Source: Xanthostigma xanthostigma (taxonomy: Eukaryota; Arthropoda; Insecta; Raphidioptera; Raphidiidae). Taken from it: a stretch of DNA of 64,000 nt. The notes under the pieces are model-generated. The model was not told the origin of the DNA, ran no database searches, and saw nothing but the letters and a program-made list of their open reading frames with translations. Each line of letters begins with the position of its first letter. The stretch's first letter is position 1. A program made the translations under genes and the position numbers. Positions 1-18,821 of this stretch are shown one piece after another. The stretch lies in assembly GCA_963575645.1 (NCBI GenBank), contig OY754470.1, positions 25,216,501-25,280,500 of the forward strand. Reading direction: 5' to 3'.

Positions 1-34
1 ATAATTTAATTGTTGTTGTGTATTGTTTTGTTAG

Positions 35-1072
35 AATCGAGGCATCTACATGTTCAGATTAGACGAAGAGAGAGTAGTGGACGCTACCCTGTGTGGGGGG
101 TTGGCTCGTTACATCAATCATTCGTGCAACCCCAATTGTGTTGCTGAAATCGTTGAAGTTGACAGAGATCTGAGAATTATTATATTCGCTAAAAGACGAA
201 TTAATCGCGGCGAAGAGGTTAGTGCTTTATTTAGAAACTCCATTTTATTATACCATTTATTGTTTATTAATTGCACATTCGAAGTTACCTGCTACCTGAA
301 CAAAACCAAATCCTCGCCAATTCTTTGCAATTCCAGTCGAAATACAAGCTTCTAAACATTGACATTTATTGTTGCCATACGTCCGAGTTATTCGAGACAA
401 AATGTTTCTTAACTTGTTCGCTTCCGTTCGTCAATAATCAGAGCGAGGGTTTATTTTAACCGATTTCGATCCACGCCGCAGTCACATGAAAGTTCGACAC
501 GTATGTGTGTCAAGCAGTCTGAAGTTGGGTTCGATAACTACATTTTTAGGTTATGTTTCACTTTATAATCAGCTATCATATTCTGCTAGTTATAAGTGGT
601 CTATCCGACGGCTTTTTTTTTCCTTATATAGGTAGCGAACGCAAGATTTCTCATCGATTGTAAATCACCTTTTAAAAATTCCCACTAAAAACGCGTACTA
701 ACAAAATGTGTCAAAATGTTGTGAGAACTCAGGAATTTTCTCTGGAAATCTATTTTTTCATTCTAATAACTCTTAATCGTGATCAGTATTTTAATCCATG
801 CTCGGGACTTTTATATCATGTATATAAATAATCATATTAATAGCGCATTGTTTTATATAGCCGTAATCTTGTCCATAATCGTTCGAAACTAAGCGTGATA
901 TTTGTGTCGATAAGTGAACTAGATTTATCAATAATCTCCATTGTCGACAAATTGTGAATTTGCGTTGTAATACTTACAGCTTGCCTACGATTACAAATTT
1001 GACATCGAAGACGATCAACACAAGATTTCGTGCATGTGCGGTGCTCCGAATTGTCGAAAATGGATGAACTAA
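35..1072 (+). CDS. trr: KMT2C/D-type histone H3K4 methyltransferase, C-terminal SET/post-SET exons (partial)
   Basis: These are the last two coding exons of a trithorax-related/MLL3-4 histone methyltransferase, which marks enhancers with H3K4 methylation inside the COMPASS-like complex. Exon 35-217 opens after a TTGTTAG acceptor and reads [14 protein letters not shown], then [11 protein letters not shown] (the SET catalytic and AdoMet-binding NHSC core), and ends RGEE at a GTTAGT donor. Exon 980-1072 opens after TTACAG, continues in phase 0 with [15 protein letters not shown], and ends with the post-SET zinc motif [13 protein letters not shown] and a TAA stop (1070-1072). The 91 visible residues include the intact end of the enzyme. 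The rest lies upstream of the window. KMT2C/D rather than KMT2A/B is favoured by the [15 protein letters not shown] ending; the symbol trr is by homology to the single insect member of this class. Confidence 0.95.
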
Positions 1073-1845
1073 AGACCAAACACACATAAGTATTGGAGTA
1101 AGTTAATAAATTTAAAATAATGTATTAAATATATCCACCGATTAGACATAAAGACTGTACATAGAATGTTGTTTTCATTTTTTTTTTTTTTAATAAAAAA
1201 AAATATAATGTAGTTGAAACTACAATAGTGAATTGTTGTGTAATTATAATGTCTATTTTCTCAAATTTATAAACTTGTACCATAATAATGTAATATGTAA
1301 TAGATTTATAATGTAAAGTATCATTGAAAAAAATACTATATTAAAGCATGTTTTATTATACAGTTTGGAATATTCTTTTGTTTGTAAGATCGAAGCGATT
1401 GTTTTTAATATACTATACGCGCACAAACTGTTTCAGACGATACGTGTTTTACGTACTGTTCCGAACTGTGAAATGAAACTAAGACGTAAATAAATGCACT
1501 TGCGTCTCTTGCTTTTGCTGTGGCAGGGTTTTTCATAATTATTACGTGAGATATTTGACTGTACAAGTGCCATGCTCTAGCTAGGGTTTAAACAGAATCG
1601 TATATATATTTTATTGATTGATGACATTCCTGTTTTTAAGTACCGACAATTTCAGGACGTGCGTTGTTTTTCTCGTGATTTTGTGTTTATATTTAATTTA
1701 TATTGATCCCCCCGCTCCCTTTAAACGTAGTTTCTTTTTTTCGGGAAATACACGTGTATTAATACTTTAGAAAGTAAATTTAGCTCAGTAGTGTTCGTTT
1801 CCTCAAATATAAAAGTGTTGTCGCCACGTTGGTTTTTAATCATGT

Positions 1846-1914
1846 GCTTTGCGCAGCTAAGCACTCGTATGCTTTGCGCAACTAAGCACTCGTGTACTTT
1901 GCGCAGCCAAACAC
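1846..1914. repeat. Short tandem repeat, 25-bp period, just under three units
   Basis: Units begin at 1846, 1871 and 1896 and share the core CTTTGCGCARCYAARCAC; the third is truncated. The unit differs from the AT-rich surroundings in its GCGC core. Confidence 0.8.
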
Positions 1915-2110
1915 AATATTGAAAGGTAATGTTGCGACAACAATAGAGTTTAATGCTGATTTCAATATGATAGTGTAAATTTGTGTTCAATTTTGCGACT
2001 AGATTTTTTTACCAACAAATTCTGAACGTTAATATAAGCTACATCCAAAAAAATGTCGGGCAGTGTTTAATTTAATTTTTTTTTTCAACTTTATCATTAA
2101 AGGAATTAGG

Positions 2111-2369
2111 TCTCTAGATTGACAAAGTACCGCAATCATACACCATTTTGGGGCTTTTCGTAACAAGTTCAAAAATAAATATTGATGACAGATAATTAAA
2201 TTATACAAATTAAAAATTCGCCTAATGTTATTGTAATCCTAATCCTGGGAACAAGTAAGACTTAAAATCATGTTTTGTTAGTCAGCTATCTTGTGTCAAT
2301 TCACGTTGTTATCTCTCTCTCTTTCTCTAGTACAAGTACAATGGATTGCGCTACTTGTAAATCTAGAGA
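2111..2369. mobile_element. MITE-like inverted-repeat element (copy 1 of 2)
   Basis: Starts TCTCTAGATTGACAAAGTAC and ends with the inverted counterpart GCTACTTGTAAATCTAGAGA. A second copy with the same ends and recognisable internal sequence lies at 63401-63624 in the last Ltn1 intron. No coding capacity. Target-site duplication not clear. Confidence 0.7.
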
Positions 2370-5300
2370 TTAATCTAAAAGATTTTCGAAATGTAATGAA
2401 GATTCGTAATTAATTCATTCGATCGCAGCGTTAGTTTTAAATGTATTTTTGACATACTTAATTGACGACCGCCACTGACAAAATAAATAACCTTATTTAA
2501 TTATATTTTTAGAAAAGAAATTAGCCTATATTGAAACGTTAGTTTTGTTTATCACTCAATGTTTCAAAATCTGTTTTACAGTTTACATAAAGTGTTAATA
2601 TATTAATTATGACAAGTATTTCTTTTTTTATTTAAAAAACAAGAAATTATTGGTGATGGTTTATTAGCGAGCTATAGACAAGTGTTTTTATCATGTATGG
2701 TAATTTTGAGTCGGTTATAAATATAAAAAATTAATTCTTTATAATTGATTTATATCATTTATATCGGGTGTAAATAGGATTCTTAAACGATCCGCTTGAT
2801 TATTATCTTTACTAATTGTGGATTTCAATTCAAATTTTGGTTACCTAACCACAAATTCATAATATACAAATTTTCAATGAATAAAAATATTTCGAAAAAA
2901 TTAATACGAAATGTATTAATTTTTGTACCAAAAATCACTATATTTTTTAATGTATTTATTTAAAATCACCAGCTGCGAGTGTTAAACGCGCCTTAACCAT
3001 CTAATATTTTCAATTATCGACAAAATATGAGCACGCTGAACTTATACGAATACGTACTGATTTTCAAATTTTTTATATAATATTTATAAAATTAACCAAT
3101 ACATGACATCTGTTGTCGAGCGTCTATAATTTAGAATCTCATAACATTTAAATAAACAAGACTGTTTCAAGGGCTAGAAATTAAATTTTAAAGTGAATTT
3201 TATCAGTCAAAATACTGTATTTTTTCCTATCTACACCACTATATAAAATCGCCTATATTGGCTGCACATAAATATTTACTCATTTACAGAATATTTCAAT
3301 ATAATTGACTATTCATTTTTTTTTTTTGACATTTTGAAAATGACAATAACCCGTTTTTTATTTATATTGGATGTTTTGGATACATCACACGTTTTTGTAA
3401 GTTTTTTTTTTGCATGCGTCAACTGCGTTCATTTGTTCTACTAAAATGAATAAAAACAGTTGACAGTTTTGCCGCAATAAATAACTAATGTATGAGTAGT
3501 GTAGCGACGTCATATTTTTTGTATGAATAGCGGAAAGTTAATGAAGTAAGTTAAATATGTTGAAATAATCATACAAATAATATAATATATAGGTCACGGG
3601 ACCAAACAACCCTTAATATTATAGATTCATACTTTCATAGAAATTTTCTACATAGCTAAATTATTTTGAAATATGTGTAGAAAGTCAAATTGTTAGTATT
3701 TACCATCAGAATTAAATAATAATCCCTATAAATAATGTAAATAACTGTGTAAACTGTTTGTAGTTATTAAATAATTTCTGGAACATTGTTACTTATACCC
3801 AGCTTATAGCTGGTGTTATCGAAACAAAATGATGCAAGTTTCCATTAAACTTTGTTTTTTTTTTTTTTAAATAAACGCCACGTAAAAATGTTTAAGCAAC
3901 ACAGCTTACCGCAATGACCAATTAATAAAAAAAAAATGACTCTTTTAATTTTTATAGATAAAATGACATTTATAAAAATTACTTTGTACTGTAATCAGTT
4001 TTATTATAGAAACTTGGTTTTGAATCTCTTTTTTCTTGTTTAAAATATTTTTTTTCTTTTTTACATACAAATTGAATATTAAAACTTAGTATATTATTAT
4101 AATGGGCGCCCGCAACGCTCTCAATGACCACTGTGTCATTCCGTGTAGCGATCGTCTTCGCTTTGGTTAGGACAAAAACGTCATGCGTGCCGTCACAGAT
4201 GACGTGCGCATCGAGCTCACAAAGCATTTATTTGTAAGTGGGTTCCATATCGAACTCGAAACTCAACATGTCAGTGGAATATATCAAACCTGTCATAACA
4301 TTTGATATAGCTTTTTTTTTTTAGAAAAACATAACCTTACTTTGCTCCAGATTTTTTTTGTTTTTTGACGCGATAATAGTAACTATGTTTGCCCACAAGT
4401 CGTGTCATTGAAGTTTTCATCTGTGACGTTTGTAAACTAGTGGAACAGGAGAATATGCGGTCGTGGGAGCGAGCGCTGCGGGCGTCGATGAAGTAATAGA
4501 AACAAAAACTTTTTTTCATAAACTCAGTCACAAAGTAACTAATATAGTGAAATCCAACATGTTTGCCGCTAGGCCGTGTATTCGTTAATTCAATGCCACC
4601 TTTAAAATGAAAAACATTTTCAAATTTTTGACAAATTAGAAACATTTGCCAACATCTACATTGCTCTCATTCGATATTTAAGCATCAATTCATTCAACGT
4701 ACATACATATTACATACACAAAAATTCGGAATAATCTAATACTGTCGAAATAACGTGTTTTCAAGATGCAAATTCATAAATATTTCGCGAAGTTCGAACC
4801 GATAGCGACTCTGAATTCATCTACACCCTACAGTATTCACGGAAAAATACTGTTGAACAGCTCCAAATTCAACACTCAATAATTAAATTTTTTTATGCGA
4901 CCAAGATTATATCGTCGTTTGTACAGTTTTTGGATACCTTAAGAAACGCGTGCAGTTATCGGATAAAAAGAGGTGCAAACGCATGTTTTTACAGATACGC
5001 GGGTTTTATTACAAGAATGACGTCACAGTAGGTAACATGGCGGCTCGTATTTTCGCACCAACTTAAATATTTAAAATTGTGTGTGCTTTAAGACAATTTA
5101 AAAATAAGAGTCAAATAGCTTATTAAAGTGATAACTTCAATATTTTATAAATCTCAGAATGTGTTCACATCGATCCCCATTTGTTATATTTTTTTTAAAT
5201 AATCCTAATCGATGTATATAAATATATATTTACTTTTTATCCTGAATTTGTTTCCTTTCCGATAACTGTATGCTTAGCGGTAACACCTGATAGTCGAAAC

Positions 5301-7876
5301 ATTGTCGTCGCACTTGTATGATTGCCTTTATACAAATAGCCTTGTCAGCATTATTCAGTGGTAATGAACATAGATTTTTATAACTAATATTTAGTAATAT
5401 AATTGTAATAAATAGGATTGTGTGCAATATTATTTATCACAATGCTGTAACGATCCAATGATGGTTATATCTGTCAACTATTTTTTTTTTCGAATGTATA
5501 AACAATTTCCGATTTTTTTTTTCATCTACACCCACTATAAAACCGAAAGGAATAACGATTCCTTATTTTCGTATTGAAGATGTCTTTTTCAATTGTCTGT
5601 TCTTTTTTAAATTATTAAGTAATCTAGTTTTAGTTTTGTTAATAATAAATTAACAAAAGAATGAAACATACTTTTTTATGAAATTCAATTTTTTTTATAC
5701 TTGAAAACTTTAATAACTATTATAAATTAGCGTCTTGTTATTTATTTTTTAATTTTAACTGAGCGGTTTATTGTACTATGATCTCAAAATATTATTTATC
5801 TCTGCTGCGAAACACAAAAAAGTTATCGAAACAAAACTGCAAATAATCAGTAGAATGCCTTCCGTGGATCGTTATAGGTATTTCTGTGACAGTGTCGATT
5901 TGCATTTATATTAATTAGATAAAAATGAAGCGAATAATTATTTTTTATCTTTCAGATTTTTTTGTATAAATGAACGTTTTTTGCATTTTATTTTAATTTT
6001 CTTTTTTAAATATAATTAAATATGTATATATACTGAAAGATAAGAATATGATTTTAAAACCATTTTATTCATGCAACTGTTTAATTGCATTGTAATAAAT
6101 GTAAGTAACGTAAAGATAAATAATTTGTTAGGACATAGTCCATAACGTAAATGAGGTTGTTAAATTTGAAACATAATATTTTTACAATGGTAGTTACTAT
6201 CAAATTAATTTTTTTTTATAATATTATTGCTTTTTGTTAGAGTGCCATTCAATAAGTATGGCCAGTCATGAAAATTATGCAATATGTGTTTTGTGTATGT
6301 TATTTTTCACAACTATTTTTGAAGATAATATATTTATTATAATTGTACAATGTATGTTTTATATGTTGATTTTTATACAGAAACAATTTTATAATAAAAA
6401 AAAATAACATTCATTTGATACATGCACTATCATATGAATGTTATTAACATTATTCATTTTTGAGTATTCTTATTCCATTTTGAAGAATACTCGGGAATGC
6501 CGTTCCATTTTTATTTTTGTTTTAATTACGGTGACAATCACACGGGATTAGTGCATGGCTGAAAGCAGTAGATTAAAATCTTCTTTTTTTGGTAGTTGAA
6601 TGCAAGGTTCTTAATTCCGCCTTTTATATATATAACCGAGTTACATTCGAATCAAAAACTGCCAGATATTGATTTCTGTAACTACTTTAAAGCAATTAAG
6701 TTTGAGTCGTCTGTCCGTGATACTCGAATATGTTTTGTTTTCAGATTGTTTCCGAAACTAATAAATTCAACATGTGATATAGCGTTTAGGCCCAAGTGAC
6801 TGGATGATGGTGGCCTTAAATTTATAAAGAAAAGTAACTATTGCATTCAGTCAAGCCTTAACCCTGCAATCACTCTAAATCGTAATCAATATCTCTGCCC
6901 TGTACACCTCATAAAAACAACACATTTTTTAAAAAAAGTATTTTTTTTTTTCAAAATTCAGTTAGTGTTTATTGTTATAACAAAAAAGTATTATAAACAA
7001 TTTAAAATTATGGCATAGTAATAAAGGACAATTAGGGAGTCGCGTTTTCGCTTCTATTGTTTTATATGGGTTAATATGAATGTTATTAGGTGGCAGCACA
7101 ATTGAGATGATATGAGGCGTACAGTGCAACATGTATACTAGCACTGTACTTATGAAAAGTCATTCAAGTATTAATAATGTCTACAGTGTAAATAAATAAA
7201 TATAAATAATTTAATTATAATTGAATGTTACGCAAAACAGCACTACCTGAGAATAGAGAAAACAATATGTTTATTCATTATTGTGAATGTATAAAATTAT
7301 ATATTATCACAAAATTGTATCATAGTTATTATGTATGTATATAATATATTTCATATAATCGCTATAAATTGATTAGTGTGTATTTGATTCACTTAAACCA
7401 TTGTCTATCCTCAGACTGCATTCCTATCAAAAACATTCTCAAAAAACGTTCAAATCTTTTATTACATTTTCAAAATAAAGGATCGAGCATCACGCTTCCC
7501 CAGCCTAATTTCTACCCAAAAAGCGCGCATAATGTGTATTTATTTACAGAAGTGCCTCAATTTTTGTTTTTTAATACGAATTTTATGTCGATGGAAGCTA
7601 GCCATATTTCGATTGATCTAAAATTAGATTATTATGGGTTTCTCATTTCTAGCGAAGGTATATCAATAAATCCGGGTAATGTGAATTGTAAAATCCGTTT
7701 CCATCGCAAGAGCCTCATACTGACATTACCTGAACGACTTTCTGAACGGAATGCTGACAGATCATATATCCAGAGAACACATATATCTCTGGTCTTACCA
7801 CGTGACACTTAAACGTCAAATGTGCAACGCATTGTTATAATTACTGTTTAATTAATTAATAAATTGAATTAACATA

Positions 7877-8201
7877 ATGACAAGTAAAGATCCTCAACCC
7901 GGAGATGGATTAAGATCGATAAAAACAACAAGCCTTTTCAGAGTTGTAAATTTTGAATTGTATTCAAAACCTGTGAGTATTTTCTTAACCTCACTTTTAA
8001 TTAAATTTTTATGCTATTCTTAGCACTGCTTTGTTTTTTTAGAACAAAATTATAATGGGAATTGGTTTGGCTTGTTTGGTCACAAGTTTGGGCTACATAG
8101 CGTATATGCGAAGTAAATACGAAGCGATGGGCTATTACATGGCTGTACAAGAAGATGGAAAAGATGTATTCGTTAAAAAGAAATCAAAATGGGATGACTG
8201 A
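7877..8201 (+). CDS. SMIM8: SMIM8-like small integral membrane protein
   Basis: Two exons, 7877-7972 and 8043-8201, joined in phase 0 across a 70-bp GTGAGT...TTTTTTTAG intron, encode 84 residues. The N-terminal half carries GLRSIKTTSLFRVVNFELY, which matches the conserved LRxxxTTxLFRxVNxELxxKP block of vertebrate SMIM8 (C6orf162). It is followed by one hydrophobic segment, roughly residues 36-53 (IMGIGLACLVTSLGYIAYM), and the family's characteristic terminal KKKSKWD(D). Length is close to the vertebrate protein (97 aa). The family is a single-pass membrane protein whose function is unknown to me. Start chosen as the only ATG giving the conserved N-terminus. It is easily missed because each exon is under 160 bp. 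AATAAA signals lie at 8449 and 8473. Confidence 0.88.
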
Positions 8202-8448
8202 TATTTATTTATTTCTGGTATATTTTAAGCGTTGTTTAGAGAAAATACAATATTTAAATGTAATTGACCGATGTTTGGAATTAGTTAATTTATTTTAATG
8301 GATATTTATTTCCTATTTGTAAATACGGAATTGCACTACGTTATTAGCGGAGAAAGTAAGGAATAATGCAAAAATCAACTACATACTTAACTATGTTTTG
8401 TTATGCTGTTTAATTTAAAAGATTTTTTTTTTCAAAAGAATGGCTGAA

Positions 8449-8478
8449 AATAAAGAATAGTGGTTAAATTATAATAAA
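8449..8478 (+). terminator. Probable polyadenylation signals of the SMIM8 gene
   Basis: Two AATAAA hexamers (8449-8454 and 8473-8478) lie about 250 bp after the stop codon on the coding strand. Confidence 0.5.
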
Positions 8479-8827
8479 AGTTTCACTCTATTTATATCCT
8501 ATTCTGAGCAGTTTCGTTTTATACTTAAACAACATATCTATAATATGATATACAGAAGTTAGAATTAGCTCGCACCCTGACTTGTTAGGCAGTGAAGGAA
8601 TTTTTCAAATCACTTCAGTTCAGTAGTTCCAGAGATTATCCGCGACAAACAATACTTTTGCCCTTCATAGTTCATAGTTTTAATGTGATTTATCAATTCT
8701 CAGGTTACAATGCTTATGCTAGCAGTTAGGGCTAGATTTTAAAAGTAAAATCCTCATTAATTGTCTGGCATCTATATTCTACATTCTAAAAGGTTATTTG
8801 TCTAAAATCTTTTAAAGGCTATAGACC

Positions 8828-9346
8828 AGCAGGATTCTTTCGTCGAAAGCGGGACATAGTAAAAAAACGTATATATAATCAGAAGTTTTCAAATAGGTAC
8901 CTATATATCTTTTATTTGAATTAAAATTACGTTTACGTGACAATAGATAGCAAAAATAGCCATAGAAAATGTATTTTAATAAAAATATAATATTTTAAAT
9001 CAGATTTATCGTTAAATAGTTGAGTCTTATTCGTCTTCAGAATACAAAAAAAAAAAAAAAAAAAAAAACAAATCAAAATCAAAAAAGTTTTATTCATTAG
9101 AAAAATATGGCGTTTCTAACAATAGTCTGTGGAGTGAGTGTTACAAATTGCAACTTACAATAAGAGAATAATTATTTATAAGAATTACTTATTCATGATA
9201 AATATTTCTGTGAAGATTTAACTTCTTTTAAAGTTATCCCTGAGTTATCCCCGAAAAGCGGGACTGAGCCTGTCCCGCGCGGGACATTTAATTTTGATTT
9301 AAAAATCGGGACGTCCCGCCAAAATCGGGACGTCTGGCAACGCTGC
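8828..9346. mobile_element. hAT-type non-autonomous element with 8-bp target-site duplication, containing a retrotransposon tail
   Basis: The element is flanked by perfect 8-bp direct repeats TATAGACC (8820-8827 and 9347-9354), the duplication length of hAT transposons. Its right end is rich in CGGGACGTCCCG palindromes; the ends are imperfectly inverted (left AGCAGGATTC, right GGCAACGCTGC). Inside, a run of A from about 9046 followed by AAATCAAAATCAAAAAAG looks like the reversed tail of a non-LTR retrotransposon inserted later. No open reading frame. Confidence 0.75.
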
Positions 9347-10373
9347 TATAGACCCTGATGACCTCAGCTGTCGAGTGCTTATAATTACAATCTATCTAGA
9401 ATCTAACTGCAAGATCAATCAACGCACTGTTTATATGAACAATTAAGCTCAGTTCTGTTAACAATTGACTTTTTTTATAAAAGCGTGTTTTTTTATTACA
9501 AAAAATATTTTGAAAAATAAACAGGCTAAGTAACCTTGATATTTTTGATCTATATACCTAGCTTGTTTGTAAAAAATGAAAGGGAAGACAAAATAAGATC
9601 ATAGTTTTATTTTGACAGATATGTTATAATTTCAGTTGTATGTACAAACTGTTCGGAAAATAATGCGCTGGATTTCATCGGCAAATAAATTACACCCCAC
9701 AAAATTACAAAAATTAAGTTGCCGTTCAAATCAGAGAAAAGACAAGCTAATTTAAAAAACCCTCTTGTGTTTATACCAATAATAATAATATATTAAGATT
9801 ATTTCTCATTTTATTTAATACATATAGCTCATACTGTAAATACTTAAGGTCGATTTATATTAGATATTCGGAAAGAGCAGCGTACTGAACTTATAGACAT
9901 TTATTGCATTCATTCATACTTCAGTAAAGACTAGTATCGAAATCTGCCATTCGAAATCTTACAAAAAACGTTTTAAAATTAACAATCACCACTGCTAATT
10001 CATTTGCTACCAGAGATCTTGCTACATAAATGTATAAAGAGAATAATGCATTGACATTAATAATTCATAAATTATTGATTCATTGCTACCACATTATTAG
10101 TCGAACATCTTTACGTACTCAATATTTTGCCGATGTAAATTTATAAATGCTCAAAAACTTGATGTGGCGTGCTGACGCTGTCTGTTACAAATTCGTCTCC
10201 GTGCCTGCGCGGATAGTATAAATCAACCTTTATACTATTATGTCAAAGCAAGGTCAAAGCTATTTAAATGTGACTTCTAATTAATTTTTTCTTAATTTAT
10301 ACCTACATTTCACTTTCTGCGTTCGCAGTGTTCAGTTAATTAAAAGTAGCCGATCAATAGAAAATAAATAATT

Positions 10374-17110
<6,737 letters not shown>

Positions 17111-18637
17111 CAATTTTAAATATTTGTTTAGCCGAAGTAATTTTTCATGAGCCGTGCTGATATTTTTGTTTCTAATGTTTTATTTACAGACTTCACATCT
17201 TTAACTATCGTAGAACACACACAAAAATCCACGATAGCGAACTCTCTTCAGTCTTTGATCGCTAGACTCTTGTAGGTTTTAAGTGTATGACCTACAAATG
17301 GGTTTATAAACAACTACAACTTTTGTGGAACAAAATTTAATTTTAAGAGTACATAAGACATGAGAAATTACCTCTTTTATGCCGTTTTGAAGCTATTAGT
17401 CATTATAATGAGCTTTATAGCATATAGGTGTCGTGTGGTGAAAAATGAAAAATAAGAATATTATTTATGATATTATAATATCCATTAATTATTTAGCGTC
17501 AATTCGAAGCTTTTAGAACTGCAAAATAGATGCAATTTTACTATTATTTCCGAGTATATTTTTTAATAATGAAATAGATTTTTTCAAGCACAATCCACTA
17601 ACTATGGAGATTTCGTGTCATTATTATTTAATAAACTGAAAATGTAATTATTATCAGTTCTCAGACTGGAACAAGGAACTGCGGGTCCGGGGTTTGTAAT
17701 AAACAAGCCCATGGTAAAAAATATTCTATCATCTATGTAATATAAGATTGAATTTAGTACACGTGAAACACATAATAATAAATCAACCAACGCGAAATTG
17801 ATAGATTCAGGTTTGAGTCCTGACGATAACCTGTTGGTACTTAAAATTTTTCCAAAAATATTAAACTGTTATTTATTCACTTGAGGTATTAAACTGCGCA
17901 ACGTCGGTCTGGCCTCAGGGACTTTTCCCGGTGAGCCGCTGGTCCTCCGTGGACCGGTCCGGTCGGGATCTTTTTCTTCTTTATAGTTACACGGTCACAT
18001 AGAGGCGTGATGAATTCAATTACTTTATTTCAAACAATTGTTTTACAATTTTCCTGGTTACTTTTTAGGTCCCAGACCGACCCTGAAACTGCGTGATGTC
18101 TAAAAAGACTCCTATTATTCTATGTAATATTAATCGTAAAGGGCTCCGTGCGTTATGATTTTGGATATGTAATATTGCTAACTTGTAAAAATTAGCATAA
18201 TAAATTAGTGTGATTTGTAAAAGTTCCGTAATCAGAATACCGATTTTTAACATGAACTATTATTTTTTTTTTTAGTATCCAGAAAAAGTATAAGTTGATA
18301 CTGCAGAAAATCGAAAAAATTTTATACGCGCCCACAATAAAAAGCTCAGAACAAGTTCCTATTTAGTTGTGAATATTTAAAGACACTATTATACTACATA
18401 CTGTTGTGTGCCTACGTCGTACCTATATGTAAAAATCCGTAATTTTGAAAATTTTTGGTTAGAAAAAACTGACTGCCATAAAAGAATTTGAAAATTTGTA
18501 TAGACAATACATTATGATTCATGAATAAAATTTATATTTCTGTAAAGTTTGTACTTTTAAATAAAATGTTTTGCAGGTTTTTTTGTTTTTAAATTCTCTG
18601 GTAATTTTGTGCTTACGAGTGGACACTAGCAAATTAA

Positions 18638-18821
18638 GGCCGTTCGTACACGGTGTTAACTGCTCGTGCAGTCAGACCCGCCATACATGGTCTGCTTAAG
18701 CAATTTATCGTGGAACCACGTGCATGAATTGGTTCAGCAGTCGGTGCCTACTACTCACACGGACTGTTCGAGTGATTAATTGTCGAACAGCAAACAAGAA
18801 CTGCTGTTTTCCTGGTAGGCC
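18638..18821. mobile_element. Family D (PIF/Harbinger-like MITE), diverged copy
   Basis: Begins GGCCGTTCGTACACGG after TAA and contains ACTGCTCGTGCAGTC and related TGCTTRAGCA motifs typical of family D; ends near AGGCC at 18821. Other copies are at 26894, 27298, 47317 and 59354. Confidence 0.55.

Larger units (their letters stand above)
1073..7876. other. AT-rich spacer, probably with the trr 3' UTR; no supported gene
   Basis: About 6.8 kb of very AT-rich DNA. Possible polyadenylation signals for trr are AATAAA at 1192-1197 and 1489-1494. A slightly GC-richer patch at about 4100-4230 gives an open frame on the minus strand, but no family was recognised. A 147-codon open frame at 7369-7812 is probably chance. 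Tandem repeats at 1846-1914 and an inverted-repeat element at 2111-2369 are listed separately. Homopolymer tracts are frequent. Confidence 0.6.
8202..10373. other. Spacer between SMIM8 and Got1
   Basis: Holds the SMIM8 3' UTR, a hAT-type element (8828-9346) and AT-rich DNA. No further coding sequence was seen. The Got1 promoter should be in the last few hundred bases before 10374, but no core motif stands out. Confidence 0.6.
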
